A DNA stretch of 64,000 nt, from NCBI RefSeq assembly GCF_001761365.1, contig NZ_CP017477.1:3586001-3650000 (forward strand), written 5' to 3'. Every line of letters starts with the position of its first letter. Within the stretch, counting starts at the first letter, position 1. The stretch is from Polaribacter vadi (GTDB lineage Bacteria; Bacteroidota; Bacteroidia; Flavobacteriales; Flavobacteriaceae). The translations under genes were made by a program, and so were the position numbers. The notes under the pieces were generated by a model. It did not search any database, was not told the origin of the DNA, and saw only the letters and a list, made by a program, of their open reading frames with translations. Shown in pieces: positions 33,567 to 41,723 of the stretch.

Positions 33567-35750
33567 ATGTCAACAATTAGATTTTCGGCATTACAAGAAA
33601 CTTTAAATAGAAAACCTGTAAAAATTGTAGAAACAGAGAGAAGGTCTGTTTTGTTTGGGCAAAACGTATTTAATAAATACGCGATGCAACAATATTTAAC
33701 AAGAGCTGCATACGAAAGTGTTATGAATGCTATTGATAAAGGAACTAAAATAGATCGTAAAATTGCAGACCAAGTTGCAGTAAGCATGAAAGATTGGGCA
33801 ATTTCTAAAGGAGCTACTCATTATACACACTGGTTTCAGCCACTTACAGGAGCAACAGCAGAAAAACACGATGCTTTTTTTGAGTCTATAAATGGCAGTT
33901 TGGCTATGGAAAAATTCGATGGAGAACAATTAGTGCAACAAGAACCAGATGCATCTAGTTTTCCAAATGGAGGCATTAGAAATACATTTGAAGCAAGAGG
34001 TTATACAGCTTGGGATCCTACATCACCAGCTTTTGTGTATGAAACAACTTTGTGTATTCCAACAATTTTTGTGGCTTATACAGGTGAAGCTTTAGATAAT
34101 AAAACACCTTTATTAAGAGCTTTGCAAGCAATCGATTATCATGCAACAGCTGTTTGTAAATATTTTGATAAAAACGCAAGTAAAGTAAACGCAACTTTAG
34201 GTTGGGAGCAAGAATATTTTTTAATTGATGATGCTTTGGCAACGTCAAGACCCGATATTTTAATGACTGGCAGAACATTATTAGGTCATATTTCTGCAAA
34301 AGGGCAACAATTAGATGATCATTATTTTGGCAGTATTCCTGCTAGAGCTATGAGTTTTATGCAAGATTTAGAGCAAGAATGCATGTTATTAGGGATTCCT
34401 GTAAAAACCAGACATAATGAAGTTGCTCCAAATCAATTTGAATTAGCGCCTATTTTTGAAGAAGCAAATTTAGCTGTAGATCATAATGCGTTGTTAATGG
34501 ATGTGATGCACAAAGTTTCTACTCGTCATCATTTTAAAGTACTTTTTCACGAAAAACCATTTGCAGAAATTAATGGTTCTGGGAAACATAATAATTGGTC
34601 TTTATCTACTGCAGATGGTACTAATTTATTAAGTCCAGGGAAAACACCTATGAAAAACTTACAATTCTTAACCTTTTTTATAAACACGATAAAAGCGGTT
34701 TACGAAAATGAAGAATTGTTAAGAGCTTCCATTGCATCTGCTAGTAACGATTATAGATTGGGCGCAAATGAAGCACCACCAGCTATTATTTCTGTATTTA
34801 TAGGCACACAATTATCAGCAGTTTTAGATGAATTAGAAAACGTAACTAAAGGGAAATTATCACCAGAAGAAAAAACCGATTTAAAACTGAATATTATAGG
34901 TAAAATTCCAGAAATTTTATTAGATAATACAGATAGAAATAGAACGTCTGCCTTTGCTTTTACTGGGAATAAGTTCGAATTTAGAGCTGTAGGTTCTAAA
35001 GCAAATTGTGCAATTCCAATGACGGTTTTAAACACCATTGTTGCCAAACAATTAAAGGAATTTAAAGTTGAGGTAGATACGCTAGTCGATACTAAAAATC
35101 TTAAAAAAGACGAAGCTATTTTTAATATTTTAAGAGAATATATTAAGGCTTCTAAAAAAATTCGTTTTGAAGGCGATGGTTATGGAGAAGCTTGGGAAAA
35201 AGAAGCTAAAAAAAGAGGTTTAAGCAATAACAAAACCACACCAGAAGCTTTACAAGTTAAAGTTGCTAAAAAAACAATTCATCTTTTCGAAGAAATGGAA
35301 GTGATGAATAGAGTAGAGTTAGAGGCGCGTTATGAAATTGATTTAGAGGAATATACAAAGCGTTTGCAAATTGAAAGTAGGGTTTTAGGTGATATTGCAA
35401 GAAATCATATTGTGCCAACAGCTATCAATTATCAAAACACGTTATTAGAAAATACCAAGAATTTAAAAGAGGTGTTTGGAGACGATTTTAAGAACATTGC
35501 AAAAGAGCAAATCGAGTTAATTATGATTATTTCTAACCACATCACAGAAATTAATTCACTAACCTTAAAAATGATTGACGAGCGCAGAAAAGCAAACAAA
35601 TTAGAAGGTTTAAAATCTGCAGAAGCTTACAATAAAAAGGTAAAACCATTCTTTGAAGAAATCCGTTATCACTGTGATAAATTAGAAACCATGGTCGATG
35701 ATAATTTATGGCCATTAACAAAATATAGAGAACTGTTATTTACAAGATAA
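33567..35750 (+). CDS. glnN: Glutamine synthetase, type III
   Basis: The 727-residue length and the pattern GRTLLGHISAKGQQL, LGIPVKTRHNEVAPNQFE and NGSGKHNNWS are those of GSIII, the dodecameric glutamine synthetase of Bacteroidetes and Cyanobacteria. The N-terminal part carries the GSIII-specific extension (FGQNVFNKYAMQQYL). It is divergent from a type II enzyme. A TATATTTG promoter box precedes it by 35 bases. Complete. Confidence 0.95.
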   Translation: MSTIRFSALQETLNRKPVKIVETERRSVLFGQNVFNKYAMQQYLTRAAYESVMNAIDKGTKIDRKIADQVAVSMKDWAISKGATHYTHWFQPLTGATAEKHDAFFESINGSLAMEKFDGEQLVQQEPDASSFPNGGIRNTFEARGYTAWDPTSPAFVYETTLCIPTIFVAYTGEALDNKTPLLRALQAIDYHATAVCKYFDKNASKVNATLGWEQEYFLIDDALATSRPDILMTGRTLLGHISAKGQQLDDHYFGSIPARAMSFMQDLEQECMLLGIPVKTRHNEVAPNQFELAPIFEEANLAVDHNALLMDVMHKVSTRHHFKVLFHEKPFAEINGSGKHNNWSLSTADGTNLLSPGKTPMKNLQFLTFFINTIKAVYENEELLRASIASASNDYRLGANEAPPAIISVFIGTQLSAVLDELENVTKGKLSPEEKTDLKLNIIGKIPEILLDNTDRNRTSAFAFTGNKFEFRAVGSKANCAIPMTVLNTIVAKQLKEFKVEVDTLVDTKNLKKDEAIFNILREYIKASKKIRFEGDGYGEAWEKEAKKRGLSNNKTTPEALQVKVAKKTIHLFEEMEVMNRVELEARYEIDLEEYTKRLQIESRVLGDIARNHIVPTAINYQNTLLENTKNLKEVFGDDFKNIAKEQIELIMIISNHITEINSLTLKMIDERRKANKLEGLKSAEAYNKKVKPFFEEIRYHCDKLETMVDDNLWPLTKYRELLFTR

Positions 35751-35790
35751 TATTTTTTATTTGGGCGTTTTAACAGGCTTTCCACTATAT

Positions 35791-35882
35791 CTTTTTATGC
35801 TGAATTTATTTCAGCATCTGTCTATTTTAAGCACTAATTTTATTAATTTTAACAGATACTGAATCTAGTTCAGCATAAAAAG
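35791..35882. repeat. Long inverted repeat with TATGCTGAA arms
   Basis: Arms at 35791-35822 and 35851-35882 are reverse complements at 26 of 32 positions, each containing a smaller hairpin (ATGCTGAA...TTCAGCAT). The spacer is 28 bases. This may be two opposed copies of one hairpin repeat forming a cruciform. Confidence 0.6.
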
Positions 35883-35956
35883 GATGTCGTTTCAATCCTT
35901 AACGCATATCGCAAATTCAAAAGGAAAGTTGTAAAAATAAGCGAATAGATATTACT

Positions 35957-35992
35957 AAACCTCAAAGGTTTTCAAAACCCGTGAGGTTTTTA
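35957..35992. repeat. CCTCA/TGAGG hairpin repeat
   Basis: AAACCTCAAAGGTTTT and the matching CCGTGAGGTTTTT form a hairpin with few mismatches followed by T. It belongs to the same family as 23600-23634 and can act as a terminator for the glutamine synthetase III gene. Confidence 0.55.
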
Positions 35993-36182
35993 TTTCATCA
36001 AACTTAATTAAAAAAAAATCACCCTTTTTTACCAAAATTTAGGCTATGTTATCTATGTCCCTATATGGTCAATACTAAAAAAAAACCACTAATTTTTACG
36101 ATAATTTAAGGTACGTTTTTAGTTGTTCCCTTTCTTAAAAATATTTTCACTTTATTTTCTACTGTTTTTTTAATCAAAAGCC

Positions 36183-36190
36183 TAAATTTG
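36183..36190 (+). promoter_or_regulatory. Putative -7 box of purM
   Basis: TAAATTTG fits TAnnTTTG and lies 17 bases before the purM ATG. A -33 TTG at the ideal spacing is not clear. Confidence 0.45.
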
Positions 36191-36207
36191 CCAAACAACA
36201 CAACAAC

Positions 36208-37389
36208 ATGAGTCAAGAAGTTTCAAAACGTTACGCACAAAGAGGAGTATCAGCATCTAAAGAAGATGTACACAATGCAATTAAGAATATCGATAAAGGA
36301 TTATTCCCTAAAGCATTCTGTAAAATTGTACCAGATTATTTAACAAATGATGAAGATTATTGTTTAATAATGCACGCAGATGGAGCAGGAACAAAATCTT
36401 CTTTGGCTTATATGTATTGGAAAGAAACTGGCGATATTTCTGTATGGAAAGGCATTGCTCAAGATGCTTTAATTATGAATATCGACGATTTATTGTGTGT
36501 TGGTGCCACCAATAATATTATGTTGTCCTCTACAATTGGAAGAAATAAAAGTAAAATTCCTGGTGAAGTTTTATCAGCAATTATCAACGGAACAGAAGAA
36601 CTGATTGAAGACTTAAAAGGTTTTGGAGTTACTATTCATTCAACAGGAGGAGAAACTGCAGATGTTGGAGATTTGGTAAGAACCATTATTGTAGACTCTA
36701 CAGTAACTGCAAGAATGAAACGTTCTGAAGTTATTGATAACGCAAATATAAAAGCTGGAGATGTAATTGTTGGTTTAGAATCTTTTGGACAAGCAAGTTA
36801 TGAAACTGAATATAATGGAGGTATGGGTTCTAATGGATTAACGTCTGCAAGACACGATGTTTTTCATAAGTATTTAGCCGAAAAATATCCAGAAAGTTTT
36901 GATGCTGCTGTTCCAGAAGAATTAGTGTATTCAGGAAATACAAAATTAACAGATGAGGTAGCAAATTCGCCTATTGATGCTGGTAAATTGGTTTTATCGC
37001 CAACAAGAACCTATGCACCAATTATCAAAGAAATTTTATCGAAATTCAATGCAGAGAATGTGCATGGAATGATTCATTGTTCTGGAGGTGCACAAACTAA
37101 AATTTTACACTTTGTAGACAATTTGCATATTGTAAAAGACAATATGTTTCCAATTCCACCATTATTTAAATTGATTCAAGAACAATCAAAAACAGATTGG
37201 AAAGAAATGTATCAAGTTTTTAATTGTGGACACAGAATGGAACTCTACGTTTCTCAAGAAATTGCAGCAGACATTATTGCAATCTCTAAATCTTTTAAGG
37301 TGGATGCTAAAATTGTGGGTAGAGTAGAAACTTCAGAAACTAAAAAATTAACGATTAAAAGTGAATTTGGAACCTTTGAGTATTCGTAG
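36208..37389 (+). CDS. purM: Phosphoribosylformylglycinamidine cyclo-ligase (AIR synthase)
   Basis: PurM makes aminoimidazole ribotide in purine synthesis with ATP. The 393-residue protein starts RYAQRGVSASKEDVH, has HADGAGTKSSLAYMYW (nucleotide-binding region), MNIDDLLCVGATNNI, the glycine-rich STGGETADVGD, and HCSGGAQTKIL near the C-terminus. The length exceeds the E. coli protein (345) and matches the long form of Bacteroidetes. It is a single-gene unit. Confidence 0.93.
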   Translation: MSQEVSKRYAQRGVSASKEDVHNAIKNIDKGLFPKAFCKIVPDYLTNDEDYCLIMHADGAGTKSSLAYMYWKETGDISVWKGIAQDALIMNIDDLLCVGATNNIMLSSTIGRNKSKIPGEVLSAIINGTEELIEDLKGFGVTIHSTGGETADVGDLVRTIIVDSTVTARMKRSEVIDNANIKAGDVIVGLESFGQASYETEYNGGMGSNGLTSARHDVFHKYLAEKYPESFDAAVPEELVYSGNTKLTDEVANSPIDAGKLVLSPTRTYAPIIKEILSKFNAENVHGMIHCSGGAQTKILHFVDNLHIVKDNMFPIPPLFKLIQEQSKTDWKEMYQVFNCGHRMELYVSQEIAADIIAISKSFKVDAKIVGRVETSETKKLTIKSEFGTFEYS

Positions 37390-37608
37390 ATTGCTGTTTA
37401 TGAATAAAAAATTTAGTTATAATTTATTTTAAGAAAAGATTTTATTTTATAAATCAACTTGGAGTAAAGTGTCATTAATTTTTTGAAATGAAGTTCAATA
37501 TTGTATTTCGAAAATTGGATTCAGTTTTTCAATTTCATCACTATTGAAAAAGTTTGAATTATAATTATGAAAAATTCTTAATTTCTATTTGTTATATTCG
37601 GATGTTGG

Positions 37609-38229
37609 CTACAGTTTTTTTATTTCTCCATTTACTAAATCTTCAAGTTCGTAAGCACACTGTAAAATCTTATCAATATTCTCAATGTTTAAATTCAAAT
37701 CATCATTTAACTGTCTATTTATTATGTGTTTTTGGATTAAGTAAGGTAATTTATCAAGTTCATTCCGAATATTTAAACTTATATTCAAGGAATTAAGGGT
37801 TATACGAATTAAATCGTTAGCTTTTAATTCAAGACTTTTAGATATTTCATCTATTCTAATTAATGATAATTTTTGGAAATTGATTTTACTTTCTATAAAC
37901 TTATCAATTTCGATTTGAGAATTTTCACTTTGTAATAGTTCAAACTTTTCAATAAATTTGATATGACTCGTTTTTAAATCAGATTCATTCTCAATATTTA
38001 ATGATATTTCTTTTTGAAAAATGATTAAGTCTTTCAGGTATTTGTGATTATGAATTATTATTTCTGTTCTTATGTCTATTGTTTTATCTAACACATTATT
38101 TAATGCAATACTTAATTCCTCCTTTTTTTTATCTTTTTTTGAGTGTATTCTTTTTATAAAATATGAACTGATATTCCATATAAGGACAGAAACTGTTCCT
38201 ATAAATGCATAGCTAATAATTTTTTCCAA
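37609..38229 (-). CDS. Membrane-anchored coiled-coil protein of unknown function
   Basis: The 206-residue protein has one N-terminal membrane segment (IISYAFIGTVSVLIWNISS), a basic stretch (KRIHSKKDKKKEE) and then mostly long helices rich in Ile, Leu, Asn and Lys, with no known motif. It would face the cytoplasm. Its stop is embedded in a GTTGGCTACAG motif and its upstream side faces a large inverted repeat, so it looks like an accessory, cassette-like gene. No function can be assigned. Confidence 0.55.
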   Translation of the reverse strand: MEKIISYAFIGTVSVLIWNISSYFIKRIHSKKDKKKEELSIALNNVLDKTIDIRTEIIIHNHKYLKDLIIFQKEISLNIENESDLKTSHIKFIEKFELLQSENSQIEIDKFIESKINFQKLSLIRIDEISKSLELKANDLIRITLNSLNISLNIRNELDKLPYLIQKHIINRQLNDDLNLNIENIDKILQCAYELEDLVNGEIKKL

Positions 38230-38257
38230 ATTCTTTGATTTTATTTCTCATTTTAAT

Positions 38258-38395
38258 TACTGCCAACGTGTTTGTGTACTGAAAGTTGCGTTTAAAGTGA
38301 ACTTCAATTTTCCGAAGGAAAATTGAAGTTTACAGAAATGCAACTAACTTTGATTAAGCTAAAAATAAGCAATTTTTATTACACGTTGTTGTGCA
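38258..38395. repeat. Large nested inverted repeat between two orphan genes
   Basis: Outer arms CAACGTGT (near 38264) and ACACGTTG (near 38381) enclose an inner imperfect hairpin, GTGAACTTCAATTTTCC (38298-38314) with GGAAAATTGAAGTTTAC, and AAAGTTGCGTTT with AAATGCAACTAACTTT. The outer arm forms the last codons of the gene at 38379. The layout recalls integron recombination sites but lacks the classical core sequences. Confidence 0.6.
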
Positions 38396-39107
38396 ACGTT
38401 TTTATTTTTTCAATTATTGGTTCAAGGAATTTATTAATATCATTTCTCCATAAATAATTTGGATGATATGTTCTAAATGCTGGTGCTAAATTTGAAAGTT
38501 CCATTTCGCAAAGTTGTCTTTCCGAAAAACCATTTATCGATTTTCTTCCTAATTTTTTAAATGATTTTTTAATATGCCCATCATAATTTGGTCCAGAAAA
38601 AAACACTAATAAATCAGGTTTAAGTATTTCAATTTCTTTCTGAATTACATTGAAGTGTTCAAATTGTATTTCTTGAATACTTGCAAATGGTGCACCTTTT
38701 CCACATTTACCAACTTTTATAACATTATTCCAAACTAAACCCACTTTTCCATCTATTTCTTGTTCAGCCAATTCAACGAATCTGCTTATTCCATTCCAAA
38801 ATTGTCCACCATAAGAATAACAGTCATTACTTAAAAAAAAATCTTCATAGAGATTAAATATCGGTTCTACTTTTCCGTGAAATTCACCTTTATTTTCTTC
38901 AGAATACCAATAATTTGTTTCTTGTCCGAAAATCATAATTTTGAAATCTGCATTTGCATATTTTTCATCGATTTTTAGTAATAATGGATTCGTAGCTTTA
39001 TCTGAATGTTCTAAAGATTTATTTTTTTCAGTAAGTAAATCTGCAAGTTTAGAATATTTATTTTTATATAATTCAAGCAAACTTAGATTCGTTTTTTGGA
39101 TGTTCAT
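38379..39107 (-). CDS. Uracil-DNA-glycosylase-like fold protein, unknown function
   Basis: The 242-residue soluble protein has a strand with KIMIFGQETNYW, a second DLLVFFSGPNYDGH and a late AFRTYHPNYLWR, the order of the water-activating, substrate-stacking and HPS-like motifs of UDG-superfamily proteins. The sequence is too divergent to call an active glycosylase. It contains GKVGLVWNNVIKVG, typical of unannotated Bacteroidetes homologues. It lies in the cassette-like block with the coiled-coil gene; its last codons form one arm of a large inverted repeat. Confidence 0.55.
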   Translation of the reverse strand: MNIQKTNLSLLELYKNKYSKLADLLTEKNKSLEHSDKATNPLLLKIDEKYANADFKIMIFGQETNYWYSEENKGEFHGKVEPIFNLYEDFFLSNDCYSYGGQFWNGISRFVELAEQEIDGKVGLVWNNVIKVGKCGKGAPFASIQEIQFEHFNVIQKEIEILKPDLLVFFSGPNYDGHIKKSFKKLGRKSINGFSERQLCEMELSNLAPAFRTYHPNYLWRNDINKFLEPIIEKIKTLHNNV

Positions 39108-39302
39108 TTTTCAGTGTAATTTTTTTTAATGTTGCACAATTCGTCATATAACAACTTTTATCAAACATATCCCATAAAACAAACGTGATATGATAATTTT
39201 TATATTACTGTTGTTCCGTAAATATAATTTATTTAATTCAATAATTTAAATCTCAACAATCTAACTTATTGTATTTCAAATAACTTAAAAACCAAACAAA
39301 AA

Positions 39303-39328
39303 AAAGCCACTAAAAAATTAGTGGCTTT
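39303..39328 (-). terminator. Terminator of sodC
   Basis: AAAGCCACTAA (39303-39313), AAAA loop, TTAGTGGCTTT (39318-39328). An A run precedes it on the plus strand, so the T tract is on the minus strand, 24 bases after the sodC stop. Confidence 0.85.
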
Positions 39329-39352
39329 CTATAGTTAAAATATTTTGTAAAA

Positions 39353-39889
39353 TTACTGTACTTCAATAACTCCACAAGCAACTCTTGCTCCAGCTGCTCC
39401 AGAAGGTTGAGATTTAAAATCATCTACTCCTGCATGTACAATAATTCCTTTGCCAACAATGTTTTTAGTTTCATCATCGCCATTTATAGCCCAGAAATCG
39501 CTTTCTTTTTCTATGGTTGCAACACCATTTTCATCTGCTTCTAAGTTTCCAATATCTCCACTATGGAAATCTCCTTCTTTCCATTTTCCATGATCATGTC
39601 CTGATGGATTCCAGTGTCCTCCAGCAGAGGTTCCATCATCAGAAGAGCAATCTCCATTTTCGTGAATATGAATGGCTTGCGTTCCTCCAGGTGTTAAACC
39701 TTTAATGGTTGCTTTCAACATTACTTTTCCATTACTTTCTGTAAAAGTTAAGGTTCCAGTAACATTACTTCCGCTTTTTGGAGATAAATTAGCGACTGCT
39801 GTTTTGTCTGCATTTTCTGTACAAGAGAATAATGCTAAACAGCAAACTAAGATTCCTGTTTTTAAAGTATTCAGTTTTAAATTTTTCAT
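39353..39889 (-). CDS. sodC: Superoxide dismutase [Cu-Zn], lipoprotein
   Basis: The 178-residue enzyme removes superoxide at the cell envelope. It has a lipoprotein signal (LVCCLALFSCTEN), the copper ligands in AIHIHENGDC, bridging and zinc histidines in GGHWNPSGHDHGK, and the C-terminal GARVACGVIEV with the second cysteine. The key residues are intact. It is 26 bases after the metallo-hydrolase gene on the same strand and ends at a terminator. Confidence 0.93.
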   Translation of the reverse strand: MKNLKLNTLKTGILVCCLALFSCTENADKTAVANLSPKSGSNVTGTLTFTESNGKVMLKATIKGLTPGGTQAIHIHENGDCSSDDGTSAGGHWNPSGHDHGKWKEGDFHSGDIGNLEADENGVATIEKESDFWAINGDDETKNIVGKGIIVHAGVDDFKSQPSGAAGARVACGVIEVQ

Positions 39890-39915
39890 ATGTAATCTCT
39901 AATTTTAGTTAATAA

Positions 39916-40701
39916 TTATTTTCTGTTTGGATACCAGTTCCATTGAACTACTTCAATATCCGTATTTTTTTCGTTTACAATTGTTTTAAACTTTTCAACA
40001 TCACTTAAACCTTCAGTTCCTCTGTAATGATAAGGATATACTTTTGTTGGTTTAAAAGCTAAAACACCATCAGCAGCACTTTCTACAGTCATTGTATAAG
40101 GTAAGTTCATACACACAAAAGCTTTGTCGATATTTTTTAAATTGCGCATTTCAGGAATGTCTTCTGTATCTCCAGAAAAGTAAATTCGTTCATTATCAAT
40201 CGTTAAAACATAACCATTTCCTCTTCCTTTAGGATGAAACTTTAAAGCTTCTTCTCTTAAATTATACATGGGTATTGCTTCAACTTTAAAATTGTCGAAA
40301 CTTTTTTCTTCATTATTATTGATGACAATTATTTCTTTTACTTTTAAATCACTTAGTTGTTTTGCAACAGCTTCTGGAGCAATAATAGTAGTGTTTTCTA
40401 GATCTAACCCTGCTAGAGTTTCTTTGTCCATATGATCTCCATGAATGTCTGTAATTAAAACATAATGGGCATTTTCAAAATCATTAAAAGCCTCTGAACC
40501 ACCAGTTGGATCTAAATACATCATAGTATCATCGAACTCAATCACTGCAGTTGCATGACTTATTGGTGTTATTTTAGTGCTAGAAATTGCTATTGACTCT
40601 TCAATAGGAGTCGTTTCTTTATCAGCAGTTTTTTTTACATCATTTTTACAAGCAAAAAAAATAGTTGCAAAAAGAGTTCCTAAGATAAGTTGTTTTTTCA
40701 T
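39916..40701 (-). CDS. MBL-fold metallo-hydrolase lipoprotein
   Basis: The 261-residue product starts at MKKQLILGTLFATIFFAC, a lipoprotein signal with the Cys at 18; an upstream Met at 40758 would add a hydrophobic stretch without homology and is not used. The metallo-beta-lactamase core shows HATAVIEFDDTMMYLDP, TDIHGDHMDKETL, YFSGDTEDI and YPYHYRG, as in UlaG-like hydrolases. The first metal motif has Asp in place of the usual His (DIHGDH). Substrate unknown; envelope location is implied. Confidence 0.82.
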   Translation of the reverse strand: MKKQLILGTLFATIFFACKNDVKKTADKETTPIEESIAISSTKITPISHATAVIEFDDTMMYLDPTGGSEAFNDFENAHYVLITDIHGDHMDKETLAGLDLENTTIIAPEAVAKQLSDLKVKEIIVINNNEEKSFDNFKVEAIPMYNLREEALKFHPKGRGNGYVLTIDNERIYFSGDTEDIPEMRNLKNIDKAFVCMNLPYTMTVESAADGVLAFKPTKVYPYHYRGTEGLSDVEKFKTIVNEKNTDIEVVQWNWYPNRK

Positions 40702-40799
40702 TTTTAGAATTTTGTTTAACTCAAAGATAAGAATAATGAAAAAAAATCTTGGTATCATTTCTTTAAATTCTTTTATCTTCGTTTTTTAAAAAATTGATA

Positions 40800-41723
40800 A
40801 TGAGTAGAAAAATTAAAGATTATCTGGTAATTGGTTTGAAAGGAATGGCAATGGGTGCTGCAGATGTAGTTCCAGGAGTTTCTGGAGGTACCATTGCTTT
40901 TATATCTGGTATTTACGAAGAATTATTAGGTTCTATTAGCAACGTAAATCTAGGGTTGTTTAAAACGTTGAAAAAAGATGGATTTAAAGCGGCTTGGAAA
41001 CAATTAAATGGTAATTTTCTATTAGCCTTATTTATCGGTATTTTTATTAGTATTGTTTCTTTAGCAAAAGCCATTAAATATCTATTAGAAAATGAGCCTA
41101 TTTTATTATGGTCTTTCTTTTTTGGTTTGGTATTGGCGAGTATTATTTATATCGCAAAGCAAATTACAAAATGGAATTTTATATCCATAATCATCTTGGT
41201 TTTAGGTGCATTTTTAGCGTATTATATTACTACTTTAAATCCGTTAGTTTCTGAAAGTTCATCTTCCTTATATATTTTATTTGCAGGTGCTATTGCAATT
41301 TGTGCAATGATTTTACCAGGAATTTCAGGTTCTTTTATTTTGGTTTTATTAGGTGCTTACAAACCAATTTTAGATGCTGTTACCAATAGAGATTTTAAAA
41401 CGATTATCATTTTTATGACAGGTGCAGTTGTTGGTTTATTAGCATTTTCTAAAGTTTTAAAATGGTTGTTTGTCAATTATAAAAACTACACATTAGCAGT
41501 TTTAACTGGTTTTATAATCGGTTCTTTAAACAAAATTTGGCCTTGGAAAGAAACCTTAACTTGGCGAACAAATTCTCATGGACTCAAAGTACCTTTTAAT
41601 CAACAAAGCGTTTCTCCTTTATCTTTTGAGGGCGATTCTCAATTAATGCCAGCCATTATTTTGGCAATTGTTGGTTTTGCGCTTATTTTATTGATGGAAA
41701 AATTAGCTGTTAAAAAACAGTAA
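40800..41723 (+). CDS. DUF368 membrane protein
   Basis: The 307-residue protein has about eight membrane helices and two copies of the DUF368 signature, GAADVVPGVSGGTIAFISG near residue 18 and AMILPGISGSFILVLLG near residue 170. Members of this family were proposed to move polyprenyl-phosphate lipids or related anions across the membrane. The ATG at 40800 is preferred to the upstream TTG at 40794. It abuts the next DUF368 gene with no spacer (stop 41723, start 41724), so the two form a pair. Confidence 0.82.
   Translation: MSRKIKDYLVIGLKGMAMGAADVVPGVSGGTIAFISGIYEELLGSISNVNLGLFKTLKKDGFKAAWKQLNGNFLLALFIGIFISIVSLAKAIKYLLENEPILLWSFFFGLVLASIIYIAKQITKWNFISIIILVLGAFLAYYITTLNPLVSESSSSLYILFAGAIAICAMILPGISGSFILVLLGAYKPILDAVTNRDFKTIIIFMTGAVVGLLAFSKVLKWLFVNYKNYTLAVLTGFIIGSLNKIWPWKETLTWRTNSHGLKVPFNQQSVSPLSFEGDSQLMPAIILAIVGFALILLMEKLAVKKQ

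Larger units (their letters stand above)
35751..36207. other. Intergenic region of dispersed repeats before purM
   Basis: No open frame here resembles a gene. The space holds a long inverted repeat (35791-35882), a CCTCAAAGG/CCGTGAGG hairpin (35957-35992), a TATGTTATCTATGTCCCTATA stretch (near 36046) like that at 23723, and a TAAATTTG box (36183-36190) for purM. The content is repeat debris typical of this genome. Confidence 0.6.

Noticed and set aside
34018..34299. Minus-strand frame of 93 codons within glnN
   Set aside because: It overlaps conserved glutamine synthetase III sequence and has no family resemblance or start context.
38258..38395. Integron attC site
   Set aside because: Outer and inner inverted arms are present, but the GTTRRRY and RYYYAAC core boxes are not matched and no integrase gene is in the window, so only a cassette-like comparison is kept.
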